Below, in pieces: positions 55,001-62,647 of a DNA stretch of 64,000 bases. Each line of letters begins with the position of its first letter. Positions within the stretch are counted from its first letter, which is position 1. Under the pieces are notes generated by a model. That model did not search any database and was not told where the DNA came from. It was given only the letters and a program-made list of their open reading frames with translations. The DNA lies in NCBI GenBank assembly GCA_020636315.1, contig JACJYA010000019.1:58576-122575 (forward strand), in the 5' to 3' direction. Made by a program: the position numbers and the translations under genes. Origin of the DNA: Lewinellaceae bacterium (GTDB taxonomy: Bacteria; Bacteroidota; Bacteroidia; Chitinophagales; Saprospiraceae).

Positions 55001-55152
55001 TGAAGGCCTTCCTCCATGTTCTGGGTGGCCTGACGGGCATACTCGTCGGCAGCTTTCTCAACCTTCTGAGTCGGAAGGATGAAAAAGTACTGCACCAGCG
55101 TCACGATCGTCATGACCACAAGGAAGAACTTCACTACTCCTTTTCCTTGCAT
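52072..55152 (-). CDS. secDF: Protein translocase subunit SecDF (fused)
   Basis: A 1026-aa inner-membrane protein joining SecD and SecF, as is usual in Bacteroidota. The SecD half has an N-terminal helix, the GLDLKGGMSVVLQVDL element, a long periplasmic region with PGIDNPERARTFL, the GPSLGAENIRKSTVALVVGFLMV start of its membrane bundle and GMAVDANVIIFERVREEL. The SecF half has ELGVDFKGGYSYNITFEG and IGYSINDTVIVFDRIREYL. It uses the proton gradient to complete Sec-dependent export, which all the T9SS and lipoprotein genes here rely on. The tail is a basic KARESKKEKKG stretch. The ATG at 55152 gives the standard start; a possible promoter lies 115 bp upstream. Confidence 0.97.
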   Translation of the reverse strand: MQGKGVVKFFLVVMTIVTLVQYFFILPTQKVEKAADEYARQATQNMEEGLQKTAFKMKRAEYLDSMSSEEVFRIPMLKSYTYQELKSQQLALGLDLKGGMSVVLQVDLRDFIRALANDSKDPTFLEALDRASQAQKNAQDDFVTLFYDAWREVSGEKRLAPIFTRNEALRDQINYETSDGEVVRIIRAKANETVDLTFKLLKERIDKLGVTQPNVSLDASRDLIVVELPGIDNPERARTFLQAAAKLEFWNVFRINDPGIQQSFIEANERLAKTMGEGKELEPEILSIDTTFVTDSLGNADETQIASIDTVYNNSVVDQGPLFDVLSLNTTGSQGLAVLGMAKRNQRRYIDSLLNREDIKTLFPRDLVFRWSKDPAKNYETGEFTEDYELYGIKLGRDGKPALTGDHVVDASANPDPQTNEVAVSLKMDNTGAKIWGQLTTEAAQDNNREIAIVLDDEVVSAPRVINPILTGDSQITGNFNIQEGKDLANILQIGKLPAETKIIQESLVGPSLGAENIRKSTVALVVGFLMVLGFMIFYYAGGGIVSIIALILNIFFIFGALASYGTVLTLPGIAGIVLTIGMAVDANVIIFERVREELRDGKSLLMSINDGFKNSYSAIIDANVTTLLTAFVLAYFGLGPIKGFAVVLIIGVLSSLFTAVLVGRLIVDWWTGKGRGMTFSTKMSENVLANLNIDWLGKRHIAYMVSGTLILAGLISFFTRGFELGVDFKGGYSYNITFEGSQQMNAPELRQALAVAFEGNTPIVKAVDTENTFNVVTDYLIDDDSEDAPDRVMAKLYEGVNGVVGGNIDFEQFKAPDGEGTHVTSSSQVGPTIADDIQTSAYYAATFALLLIFLYIFIRFSKWQYSLGAVAALFHDSLITLGVFSLFHGILPFTLEIDQAFIAAILTVIGYSINDTVIVFDRIREYLNNYTKRPKEEVLNMAINSTMSRTLITSLTTFFVVAVLFVFGGASIKGFAFAILVGIMVGTYSSIFVATPIMSDLTGELKARESKKEKKGFSRAASSAR

Positions 55153-55266
55153 AACTCGTACAATCTTTTTTAGAAATGTTAATTAATGAGCATCTTTTGT
55201 CCTCTCCGGTAATCATAAAATGTTGAAAAACATTACTTTCGGAGATTCCTCCGGAGAAAAACTCCG

Positions 55267-55274
55267 CAAATATA
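55267..55274 (-). promoter_or_regulatory. Possible -7 box of secDF
   Basis: TATATTTG on the minus strand, 115 bp before the secDF start; no TTG at the right spacing. The leader would contain overlapping CGGAG/CTCCG hairpins (55245-55266). The rest of the 278-bp interval 55153-55430 has no gene and includes a CTAAAC-word repeat near 55410. Confidence 0.33.
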
Positions 55275-55430
55275 CGCCTTTTACGGGGCTTTGGAAATCC
55301 TTTGTGGAAAAAATGGGATGGACATGCCTTCCCGCCTGTCATTAGTTCGACTGTTGTATGGCTAAATTGCTAACAGAATTGTGTCCACCTGCTTACCCTC
55401 CGACCCTCCTAAACTTCTAAACCCGCCCCC

Positions 55431-56603
55431 CTACCCCAGCGCCTGCTTCAAATCCGAGATGATATCCTCAATGTTTTCCAGGCCTGCGGAAATGCGCACC
55501 AGGCCCGGGCGGATCCCGACGGCCAGCCGTTCCTCATTTTCGAGTTTGGAATGGGTGGTAGAGGCCGGATGAGTGACGATGGTTCGCGAATCCCCCAGGT
55601 TGGAGGAGAGCGAACACATGCGGATGCGGTTGAGGAATTGCATGCCAGCCTCAACCCCACCCTCCAGTTCAAAAGCCACAATACCGCCTCCCATTCGCAT
55701 CTGTTTCTTTGCCAGCTCGTATTGCGGGTGAGAGGCCAGATAAGGATAGGAAACTTTCAAGACCTTGGGATGGCCCTCCAGGAAGCTGGCCAACCTGAAA
55801 GCGTTACTGCAATGGCGCTCCATTCGCACGGCCAGCGTTTCCAGGCTCTTGGAAAGTACCCAGGCGTTGAAGGGAGACATGGCAGGGCCGGTATGGCGGC
55901 AGAAAAAACGAACCTTGTCGATCAGTCCGGCATCTCCTACGACCAGGCCTCCCAGAACACGGCCCTGTCCGTCCATCCATTTGGTGCCGGAATGGACAGA
56001 AAGGTGCGCCCCATATTTGAGCGGGGTTTGGAGGAAAGGAGTAGCAAAACAGTTGTCAACATTAAGGATCAACCCGTACCGCCGGGCCAGGGCTCCCGCC
56101 TTTTCCAGGTCGATAAGGGCAAGGCCCGGATTGGAAGGTGTTTCCAGAACGATCATACGGGTATTGGACTGCAGGTGTTCCTCCCAGTTGTCGATGTCTT
56201 CCGGATCGACATAAGTATAGGTGATTCCCCAGCGCGGAAAAAGCTCGGTGAGGATCTGATGCGTGGAGCCAAATACGGCCCGGGAAGCCAGAATATGGTC
56301 TCCCGCCTTGAGCATGGCCGCCATACTGGCAAAAACGGCTGCCATGCCGGAGGCCGTAGCAAAACCATCTTCCGCTCCCTCCATATCACATACTTTTCGG
56401 ATCAGCTCGTCGGTATTCGGATTGCTGTACCGCGAATAAATGATCCCCTCTTCCCGGCCGGCGAAAGTGCCGGCCATCAGTTCCGCACTGGGAAAGGTGA
56501 AGCTGGAAGTCAGAAACAAAGGAGTGCTGTGTTCCCGGTAACCGGTGCGTTCCATCTGCCCTCGGATGGCCTGCGTCTCAAAATGCTGCTGGTCTTTCTC
56601 CAT
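55431..56603 (-). CDS. metZ: Trans-sulfuration PLP enzyme, probably O-succinylhomoserine sulfhydrylase
   Basis: A 390-aa PLP-dependent enzyme of the Cys/Met metabolism family. The ATG at 56603 (MEKDQQHFETQAIRG) matches family N-termini; the frame is open 54 codons further but that stretch looks unrelated. YSRYSNPNT (about 56-64) and ASGMAA (84-89) bind the cofactor phosphate. D183 in NVDNCFATP and the Schiff-base lysine K208 in SVHSGTKWMDG are present. The HTGPAMSPFNAWVLSKSLETLAVRMERHC segment is typical of MetZ-type sulfhydrylases that make homocysteine from O-succinylhomoserine and sulfide. Cystathionine gamma-synthase or methionine gamma-lyase remain possible. It is divergent from the sulfate-activation genes, which fits sulfur assimilation. 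Confidence 0.82.
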   Translation of the reverse strand: MEKDQQHFETQAIRGQMERTGYREHSTPLFLTSSFTFPSAELMAGTFAGREEGIIYSRYSNPNTDELIRKVCDMEGAEDGFATASGMAAVFASMAAMLKAGDHILASRAVFGSTHQILTELFPRWGITYTYVDPEDIDNWEEHLQSNTRMIVLETPSNPGLALIDLEKAGALARRYGLILNVDNCFATPFLQTPLKYGAHLSVHSGTKWMDGQGRVLGGLVVGDAGLIDKVRFFCRHTGPAMSPFNAWVLSKSLETLAVRMERHCSNAFRLASFLEGHPKVLKVSYPYLASHPQYELAKKQMRMGGGIVAFELEGGVEAGMQFLNRIRMCSLSSNLGDSRTIVTHPASTTHSKLENEERLAVGIRPGLVRISAGLENIEDIISDLKQALG

Positions 56604-56822
56604 GGTAAAAATTTTGGTTGGCCCTAAATATTGGACTTTATTCAGAAAATCCGGATCAATGACGGCGATATCTTTTAACCCCTGCCTTATGAGCGGTATA
56701 TTGGCCTCCGGTATAATGATTGGGCAACCGGCTTTTAGCTGTTGGCGCACAATGGCCGAGAGCATCGGGAATCAGGCCCCATGATTCCCTACAAGTTCAG
56801 TAGGAAAATAAAAAAATATTGC

Positions 56823-56830
56823 CATCTTTG
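56823..56830 (+). promoter_or_regulatory. Possible -7 box of the DUF2061-cysCDN group
   Basis: CATCTTTG, one base off TAnnTTTG, 24 bp before the ATG at 56854; no clear -33. The remainder of 56604-56822 shows no gene, and I could not fit a SAM or other riboswitch there. Confidence 0.35.
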
Positions 56831-56853
56831 CAGCCGCTTTAACAACAACGCCT

Positions 56854-57126
56854 ATGGAAAAAGAATCAAAACTGCGAAGTATCCTGAAAGCCATTACCTG
56901 GCGCCTGATCGCCACCGGGACGACTTTCACCCTGGCCTATTTCATCTTTTCCGGGACGGGTTGCGAGGATGTTCTGCAAAAATCGACCATCGTCGCCGGG
57001 CTGGAACTGGTCATCAAACTGATGATCTATTACCTGCATGAGCGGGCCTGGCAAATGGTGCCAAGAGGAACAGTGCGCCAAATTTTCAGGCGCAGCAGAA
57101 AGGAGAATGTGGGTTTGGGTAAATAA
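56854..57126 (+). CDS. DUF2061 membrane protein
   Basis: A 90-aa protein with two membrane helices: SILKAITWRLIATGTTFTLAYFIFSG and STIVAGLELVIKLMIYYLHERAW, ending in a basic tail. The KAITWR..AT..T pattern and the E-..K...YY.HER.W end are the DUF2061 signature. These small proteins are frequently linked or fused to sulfate-activation genes in bacteria as I recall, and here the cysC gene follows. A role in sulfate handling at the membrane is inference. The ATG at 56854 fits the family start. Confidence 0.85.
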   Translation: MEKESKLRSILKAITWRLIATGTTFTLAYFIFSGTGCEDVLQKSTIVAGLELVIKLMIYYLHERAWQMVPRGTVRQIFRRSRKENVGLGK

Positions 57127-57293
57127 CAGATTTGCCGTTTCTTTGCACTTATTTTGGCGGCCAGGCTTTCAGCAGCAATGCCCGCAAGCCGGGAAAACAA
57201 TATGCACATCGATTTTACAGTGCACTGCCACTCCGGCCGCCACCGATACTGGCGGAAGGCCAAAGTAATATTATTCAACTAAGCATAATTGCC

Positions 57294-57899
57294 TTGAACA
57301 AACATCTCCATCCCATTTTCGACCGGTTAATCCAACGCGAAGACCGCGAACGCCGACTCCTGCAACACAGTAAAGTACTCTGGCTGACCGGCCTTTCCGG
57401 TTCGGGAAAGAGCACCATCGCCCAGCATCTGGAAAGGCGCCTCTACAATGAGGGATATTTTCCCCAGGCGCTGGACGGGGACAATATCCGCACCGGCATC
57501 AACAGCAACGTTGACTTCAGTGATGAGGGCAGGCGCGAGAACATTCGCCGAATCGCCGAGGTTTCCAGGTTGTATCTCAACAGCGGCATCATCACCATCA
57601 ACTCCTTTATCAGCCCTACCAAAGCTATCCGCGAAATGGCACGGGGTATCATCGGGGAAGAAGACTTTATCGAGATTTTCGTCAACGCCCCGCTGGAGGT
57701 TTGTGAAGCCCGTGACGTCAAAGGCCTCTATAAAAAAGCCCGCGCCGGAGAGATTAAAGGGTTTACCGGCATAGACGCGCCATACGAACCACCCGAAAAC
57801 CCGGCGCTGGAAGTGCGGACTGACGAGATGAGCCTGCAGGACAGCGTCCGCATTATCTTCGAATTCATAGAACCCATCATAAAATACAGGAGAGCCTGA
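57294..57899 (+). CDS. cysC: Adenylyl-sulfate kinase
   Basis: A 201-aa kinase that phosphorylates APS to PAPS. The P-loop is GLSGSGKST (33-41), followed by LDGDNIRTGIN, the DFSDEGRRENIRRIAEV segment, FISPTKAIREMAR and FVNAPLEVCEARDVKGLYKKARAGEIKGFTGIDAPYEPP, all family hallmarks. No ATG precedes the conserved region; the TTG at 57294 (giving MNKHLHPIFDRL) matches family N-termini. The frame is open back to 57132 but that part looks non-coding. The gene lies between the DUF2061 gene and cysD in one direction and should be co-transcribed with at least cysD (55-bp gap). PAPS may feed sulfate reduction or sulfotransferases; no PAPS reductase gene is in the window. Confidence 0.92.
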   Translation: MNKHLHPIFDRLIQREDRERRLLQHSKVLWLTGLSGSGKSTIAQHLERRLYNEGYFPQALDGDNIRTGINSNVDFSDEGRRENIRRIAEVSRLYLNSGIITINSFISPTKAIREMARGIIGEEDFIEIFVNAPLEVCEARDVKGLYKKARAGEIKGFTGIDAPYEPPENPALEVRTDEMSLQDSVRIIFEFIEPIIKYRRA

Positions 57900-57954
57900 A
57901 AATACTCCTGCCGCCAAGCCCAAAAACTCTTAACCATCAACTGACAACTACATC

Positions 57955-58863
57955 ATGAGTTATAACCTGAACCACTTGAAAGAGCTGGAATCCGAATCCA
58001 TCTATGTCATTCGCGAAGTGGCTTCCCAGTTCGAACGGCCGGTCCTGATGTTCTCCGGAGGCAAAGATTCGATCCTAATGGCCCATCTGGCCATGAAGGC
58101 TTTCTATCCTGCCAAGATCCCCTTTCCGCTTCTGCACATAGATACCGGCCATAATTTTCCCGAAACGATTGAATTCCGGGACCGCCTGGTGGAAAAAGCC
58201 GGCGCCAAGCTGATCGTGGGGTCGGTCCAGAATGCCATTGACCGGGGCATGGTCGTAGAGGAAAAAGGGTACAATGCCAGCCGCAACTATCTGCAGACCG
58301 CCGTCCTGCTGGAATCCCTCGAGCTGGGCAAGTTCGACGCCGCACTGGGCGGAGGCCGCCGCGACGAGGAAAAGGCCCGCGCTAAAGAGCGTTTCTTCTC
58401 TCACCGCGATGAATTCGGCCAATGGGACCCCAAGAACCAGCGCCCGGAACTCTGGAACATCTTCAACGGCAAAAAGCATTACGGCGAGCATTTCCGGGTA
58501 TTCCCTATCAGCAACTGGACCGAGCTGGACGTTTGGATGTACCTGGCCGAGGAAGAAGTGGAACTCCCCAGCCTGTACTTCGCTCACCAGCGCAAAGTCT
58601 TCGAACGCGACGGCATCCTCCTGGCCGACTCTGATTACATCACCAAACGCCCCGAAGAGGAAGCCGCCGTCAGGGAAATGACCGTCCGTTGCCGCACCAT
58701 CGGCGATATGACCTGTACCGGCGTATGGGCATCCACCGCCGCCACTATCGAGGACATCATCCAGGAGGTGGCTGCCGCCCGGCAGACCGAACGCGGGGGC
58801 AGAGCCGACGACAAACGCTCGGAAACCGCAATGGAGGACAGGAAGAAGCAGGGGTATTTTTGA
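57955..58863 (+). CDS. cysD: Sulfate adenylyltransferase subunit 2
   Basis: A 302-aa ATP-sulfurylase small subunit of the PP-loop family, the same length as E. coli CysD. The pyrophosphate loop is FSGGKDSI (33-40). LLHIDTGHNFPETIEFRD, AALGGGRRDEEKARAKERFFS, QRPELWN and the C-terminal GDMTCTGVWASTAATIEDIIQEV with ERGGRADD are all present. It forms APS from sulfate and ATP in complex with the GTPase CysN, encoded 87 bp downstream. The ATG at 57955 is the family start. Confidence 0.96.
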   Translation: MSYNLNHLKELESESIYVIREVASQFERPVLMFSGGKDSILMAHLAMKAFYPAKIPFPLLHIDTGHNFPETIEFRDRLVEKAGAKLIVGSVQNAIDRGMVVEEKGYNASRNYLQTAVLLESLELGKFDAALGGGRRDEEKARAKERFFSHRDEFGQWDPKNQRPELWNIFNGKKHYGEHFRVFPISNWTELDVWMYLAEEEVELPSLYFAHQRKVFERDGILLADSDYITKRPEEEAAVREMTVRCRTIGDMTCTGVWASTAATIEDIIQEVAAARQTERGGRADDKRSETAMEDRKKQGYF

Positions 58864-58950
58864 TGTGTGGTGTACGATGTCCTGCTAAAGCATACTTTGC
58901 ATTACTGATCCCAAAAAATTCATAACCACTTTTTAACACAGATCCGAATT

Positions 58951-60210
58951 ATGCTAGACGCTAAACATATGGAGCTGCTGCGCTTCACCACCGCCGGAAG
59001 TGTGGACGATGGCAAATCTACTCTGATCGGAAGGCTGCTGTACGACAGCAAATCCATTTTTGAAGACCAGTACGAGGCCGTCCGGGTAAGTACGGAGCGC
59101 CGCGGCGAAGAAGGCGTCAACCTGGCTCTTCTGACCGACGGGCTCAAAGCAGAACGCGAACAGGGCATCACCATCGACGTGGCCTACCGCTATTTTTCCA
59201 CACCCCGCCGGAAGTTCATCATTGCCGATACGCCGGGGCACATTCAATACACCCGCAATATGGTTACCGGCGCATCGACGGCCAATGTTGCCCTCATCCT
59301 CATCGATGCCCGGAAAGGAGTGCTGGAACAGACCCGCCGCCATGCCTTTATCGCCTCCCTTCTGCAGATACCCCACCTGGTCGTCTGTATCAACAAAATG
59401 GACCTGGTGGACTACGACGAGGAGGTTTATGAAGCGATCAAACAAGACTTTGAGGAGTTCTCCTATAAGCTGGATGTACGCGACGTTCACTTCATTCCCA
59501 TATCCGCCCTGAAGGGTGACAACGTGGTGGACAAGTCCCAAAACATGCCCTGGTATGGCGGCACGACCCTGCTCTATTACCTGGAAAACGTGCACATCGG
59601 CAGTGACCACAACTTCATCGACTGCCGCTTTCCGGTTCAGTACGTCATTCGCCCCAATACGGATGACTATCACGACTACCGGGGCTATGCCGGCCGGGTG
59701 GCGGGTGGTGTTTTCAAAAGAGGTGATACCGTAATGCTGCTGCCTTCCGGCTTCACGAGTAAGATCGCCAGAATTGATACGTATGATGGTGAGTTGGAAG
59801 AAGCCTACGCGCCCATGTCAGTAACCCTCCTGCTGGAAGACGACCTCGACCTGAGCCGGGGGGATATGATCGTTCGCGAAAATAATCACCCTGACGTAGG
59901 CCAGGACCTGGAAGCCATGGTCTGCTGGTTCAATGAACGGCCCCTGCAACTGCGCGGCAAATACACCATTCTGCATACCACCCAGGAAGCGCGCTGTGTC
60001 ATCAGGGAAATCCGCTACAAGTTGGACATCAATAGCCTGCACCGCAATATGGTGGACCAGAATATCGGCATGAACGACATCGCCAGGGTGGTCATCCGCA
60101 CCACCAAACCACTGTTCTACGACCCCTATCGAAAAAACCGCATCACGGGCAGCCTGATCTTTGTAGATGAAGGGACGAATGAGACGGTGGGCGCGGGGAT
60201 GATCATTTGA
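58951..60210 (+). CDS. cysN: Sulfate adenylyltransferase subunit 1 (GTPase)
   Basis: A 419-aa translation-factor-like GTPase that drives APS synthesis by CysD. G1 is GSVDDGKST (16-24), the G2 region AEREQGITIDVAYRYF, G3 DTPGH (93-97) and G4 NKMD (148-151). Domain II starts near residue 225 (DCRFPVQYVIRP) and domain III ends with TGSLIFVDEGTNETVGAGMI. There is no C-terminal APS-kinase domain, consistent with a separate cysC two genes upstream. It is about 55 residues shorter than E. coli CysN, mainly at the ends. Confidence 0.95.
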   Translation: MLDAKHMELLRFTTAGSVDDGKSTLIGRLLYDSKSIFEDQYEAVRVSTERRGEEGVNLALLTDGLKAEREQGITIDVAYRYFSTPRRKFIIADTPGHIQYTRNMVTGASTANVALILIDARKGVLEQTRRHAFIASLLQIPHLVVCINKMDLVDYDEEVYEAIKQDFEEFSYKLDVRDVHFIPISALKGDNVVDKSQNMPWYGGTTLLYYLENVHIGSDHNFIDCRFPVQYVIRPNTDDYHDYRGYAGRVAGGVFKRGDTVMLLPSGFTSKIARIDTYDGELEEAYAPMSVTLLLEDDLDLSRGDMIVRENNHPDVGQDLEAMVCWFNERPLQLRGKYTILHTTQEARCVIREIRYKLDINSLHRNMVDQNIGMNDIARVVIRTTKPLFYDPYRKNRITGSLIFVDEGTNETVGAGMII

Positions 60211-60312
60211 TGATTGATGTCGGTGCTTCACATTTCCTTAACACCTTCAAACCTGCCCGGAGCCCCATTTTTCCCGTTATTTCCTTATATTGAATGGGAA
60301 AACCTGGCTGTT

Positions 60313-61401
60313 ATGAAGCACTTGTCCGTTCTTGCCTTATTACTTTCTTCCATTATTCTTGTCCCTGCCCAGGAGGCGGAGATCGGAGATTTCAACCTTT
60401 CGGGGGATGCCGTCATTACGGGCGCCAACTGCATCCGCCTGACCCCGGACCGGATCTGGTCCGGAGGCTCCGCCTGGCACAAGCAGCCCATCGACCTCAA
60501 TGGCCCCTTTGAGATGAGGCTGCAGATCATGATGGGCTGCAAGGATGCCTCCGGCGCCGACGGCATCGTCTTTGTTTTTCACCCCAATGCCCGCCGCACC
60601 GGCTATCAGGGAGAGGGAATGGGCTTTGCCGGGCTGGAACCCTCTCTGGGTATCGAGATCGACACCTGGCTCAACGAGCACCTGGGCGACCCTTACGAGG
60701 ATCACATCGCCCTGCTGCGCGATGGCAACGTCCATCACCGTTTCAGCCTGGCCGGGCCGGTGCGCATTCCCAATGTGGAAGACTGCCGGGAACACCCCCT
60801 GGTTGTCCGCTGGTCTCCTGGCAACAAAATGCTCACCATTGACCTCAACAACAAACAGGTACTTTCCTACCGGGGGGATATTATCAGAGATATTTTCCAC
60901 GGTAACAGCAAGGTATATTGGGGTGTGACTGCTGCTACCGGAGCCTACAATAACCGACACGAACTCTGCTTTGAAAAACTGGAATTTACCAACTTTGAAG
61001 AGCCCGAACCACTCGAACTCGATGGCATCAAAGGCAAACAATTGCTCAATGGGGAGATCATCTCTCTGGATAACCTGCAATTTGATAGTGGAAGCGCCAC
61101 CCTGTTGCCGAAATCGAAAAACGAACTGAACCGCCTGGCAGAGATCATGCGACAGCACCCTTACCTGAAACTGGACATTTTCGGGCATACGGATAATACC
61201 GGGGGTTCGTCGGCCAACAGGAAGCTCTCCCAGGGCCGTGCACAGGCGGTAGCCACCTATCTGCACGAGCTGGGCATCCCTGATAAACGGCTGTCTGCCA
61301 AAGGTTTCGGTGAACAGTACCCCATTGCCTCCAACAACACGCCCTCGGGCCGTCTGAAAAACCGGCGGGTGGAATTCCGGTTGTCCCGGCCGATACCTTG
61401 A
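60313..61401 (+). CDS. Secreted L-type lectin domain fused to OmpA C-terminal domain
   Basis: A 362-aa exported protein; the ATG at 60313 (MKHLSVLALL) starts a signal peptide cut near VPAQ. Residues about 25-228 are an L-type (legume-like bacterial) lectin beta-sandwich: GADGIVFVFHP, LGIEIDTWLNEHLGDPYEDHIAL with its acidic metal-binding positions, and VYWGVTAATGAYNNRHEL. Residues about 250-360 are an OmpA-C peptidoglycan-binding domain (LDNLQFDSGSATLLPKSKNELNRLAEIM, FGHTDNTGG, LSQGRAQAV, GFGEQYP, NRRVEF). The protein would link the cell wall to a glycan ligand in the periplasm or at the outer membrane (inference). It is the first of four envelope genes in the same direction; cysN ends 102 bp upstream. 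Confidence 0.88.
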   Translation: MKHLSVLALLLSSIILVPAQEAEIGDFNLSGDAVITGANCIRLTPDRIWSGGSAWHKQPIDLNGPFEMRLQIMMGCKDASGADGIVFVFHPNARRTGYQGEGMGFAGLEPSLGIEIDTWLNEHLGDPYEDHIALLRDGNVHHRFSLAGPVRIPNVEDCREHPLVVRWSPGNKMLTIDLNNKQVLSYRGDIIRDIFHGNSKVYWGVTAATGAYNNRHELCFEKLEFTNFEEPEPLELDGIKGKQLLNGEIISLDNLQFDSGSATLLPKSKNELNRLAEIMRQHPYLKLDIFGHTDNTGGSSANRKLSQGRAQAVATYLHELGIPDKRLSAKGFGEQYPIASNNTPSGRLKNRRVEFRLSRPIP

Positions 61402-61600
61402 AGAGTGTATCAGTAAGTAGTGTATCAGAGAGTGGTTTGGTTTACCGGATAAAGCTTAAGAGAGGAGTAATGAAAAAAGCGAGCTGTCTGGTTTGGCCGA
61501 CAGGTAAAATTTTGTTTCTTGTTTCTCATTATCCTCCTCCTCGTCCCCCAAAGGAGGAAAGTAGCTCAAACTTATGGCGCCTGAAAGCAAAGCCTGTGTA

Positions 61601-62221
61601 ATGAATTTTCTGATCGCCCTTTTCCTACTGCTTCCTATGGCCCTGCTGGCTCAATCCTGGTATCTCGAGCCGGGTATTGGCTTTCGCTCCGGCATCTGGC
61701 AATACAACCTGGGGCAAAATGAAGAACATATTTTTGCCGGTGAAGGCCTGCACTACAGCCATTTCTCGCCTTCTCTTGAGGGATACTTTCAGGGAGGTTA
61801 TCAGGGGGCCAACCTGGCAGTCGGAGCCGGTATGGCCTATTCCGTTTTCTTTGACAACGAGCTGCGAGTCAATCAGAACCAACGCGGCCGAAGCTATATC
61901 TATTCCATTTCCGAAGGCCTGATCCAGTTCCTTCACCTGTTCGCCTGTGCAGAATGGCATGTTGTCCGCAAACAAAACCTCCGGCTGGGGCCCTATCTGA
62001 AGGGCGGCTTTTTCCACCCCACAACTGGTTACCCGGAACAACCTGTACTGAACCGGCGGCAGTTTATCGAGGGTGGGGTAACCTGCCTGGCGCGAATCGG
62101 CAGGCCGTGGCTCACCATCAGCCCGGCTTACCAGTGGAACAGCATTACCGGAAGGGGTACAGACGCCCACCACCACATTTTCTCAATGGGCATCATGGCG
62201 GGCCTGCGGTATGTATTTTAA
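61601..62221 (+). CDS. Probable small outer-membrane beta-barrel protein
   Basis: A 206-aa protein with a signal peptide (1-18, MALLAQ) from the ATG at 61601; an in-frame ATG nine codons upstream is less suitable. The mature part alternates short hydrophobic strands rich in aromatic residues and glycine (WYLEPGIGFRSG, YFQGGYQGANLAVGAGMAYSVFF, LRLGPYLKGGFFHP) and ends in strand-like GIMAGLRYVF with a terminal Phe, as outer-membrane barrels do. No family is recognised. It precedes the DUF4266 gene by 27 bp and is probably in the same transcript. Confidence 0.7.
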   Translation: MNFLIALFLLLPMALLAQSWYLEPGIGFRSGIWQYNLGQNEEHIFAGEGLHYSHFSPSLEGYFQGGYQGANLAVGAGMAYSVFFDNELRVNQNQRGRSYIYSISEGLIQFLHLFACAEWHVVRKQNLRLGPYLKGGFFHPTTGYPEQPVLNRRQFIEGGVTCLARIGRPWLTISPAYQWNSITGRGTDAHHHIFSMGIMAGLRYVF

Positions 62222-62248
62222 ACAGGTTAAAAACAAGATAGCTCTCCT

Positions 62249-62458
62249 ATGAATCACTTCGTTCCCCTGTTGTTCTTCCTCTTCCTCCTCAGCTCCTGCG
62301 AAACGGTGCGCCCGTACCAGCGCGCCTACCTCAACGATGAAAATATGGCGCTTAAACCCCTTCCTGGAACCACCTATGAAATGAATGTGGAAAACTACCG
62401 GGAAGGCGCCAGCGGGGCCAATGGAGGGAAAGGGGGCGGAGGATGTGGGTGTAACTGA
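62249..62458 (+). CDS. DUF4266 small lipoprotein
   Basis: A 69-aa lipoprotein. After the signal and lipobox LLSSC comes the family core ETVRPYQRAYLNDENMAL, then an ENYREGASG segment and a glycine-rich end GGKGGGGCGCN. This C-terminus, with two cysteines one residue apart in a glycine run, is the DUF4266 hallmark. The family is found next to DUF3570 genes, often with an FMN-transferase (ApbE) and a thioredoxin-like gene as I recall. Here DUF3570 follows 189 bp downstream and the others are not in the window. The function is unknown; the CGC tail might bind metal or be modified (inference). Confidence 0.88.
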   Translation: MNHFVPLLFFLFLLSSCETVRPYQRAYLNDENMALKPLPGTTYEMNVENYREGASGANGGKGGGGCGCN

Positions 62459-62647
62459 GGGTTGAATTGCTGGCTTTTGAGGGGCTAGTCGATGGTTATA
62501 TTGTTAGCCGGTTAGTACATGGACTGAATTAATGAATTAGCGAATGACTGAATACCAGCGATTTACCTATGCTTTTAGTCTCCCTATTATCGTCCAAGTA
62601 CATTATCTTTTTGAGGGCGAAACTCAAAGAAAAACGAACTGCCAAAA

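Noticed and set aside
56604..56765. N-terminal extension of the metZ frame (54 codons)
   Set aside because: The extra residues have no match to the family N-terminus, and the ATG at 56603 starts exactly where family members start. The same stretch was also inspected for a SAM riboswitch; no consistent fold was found.
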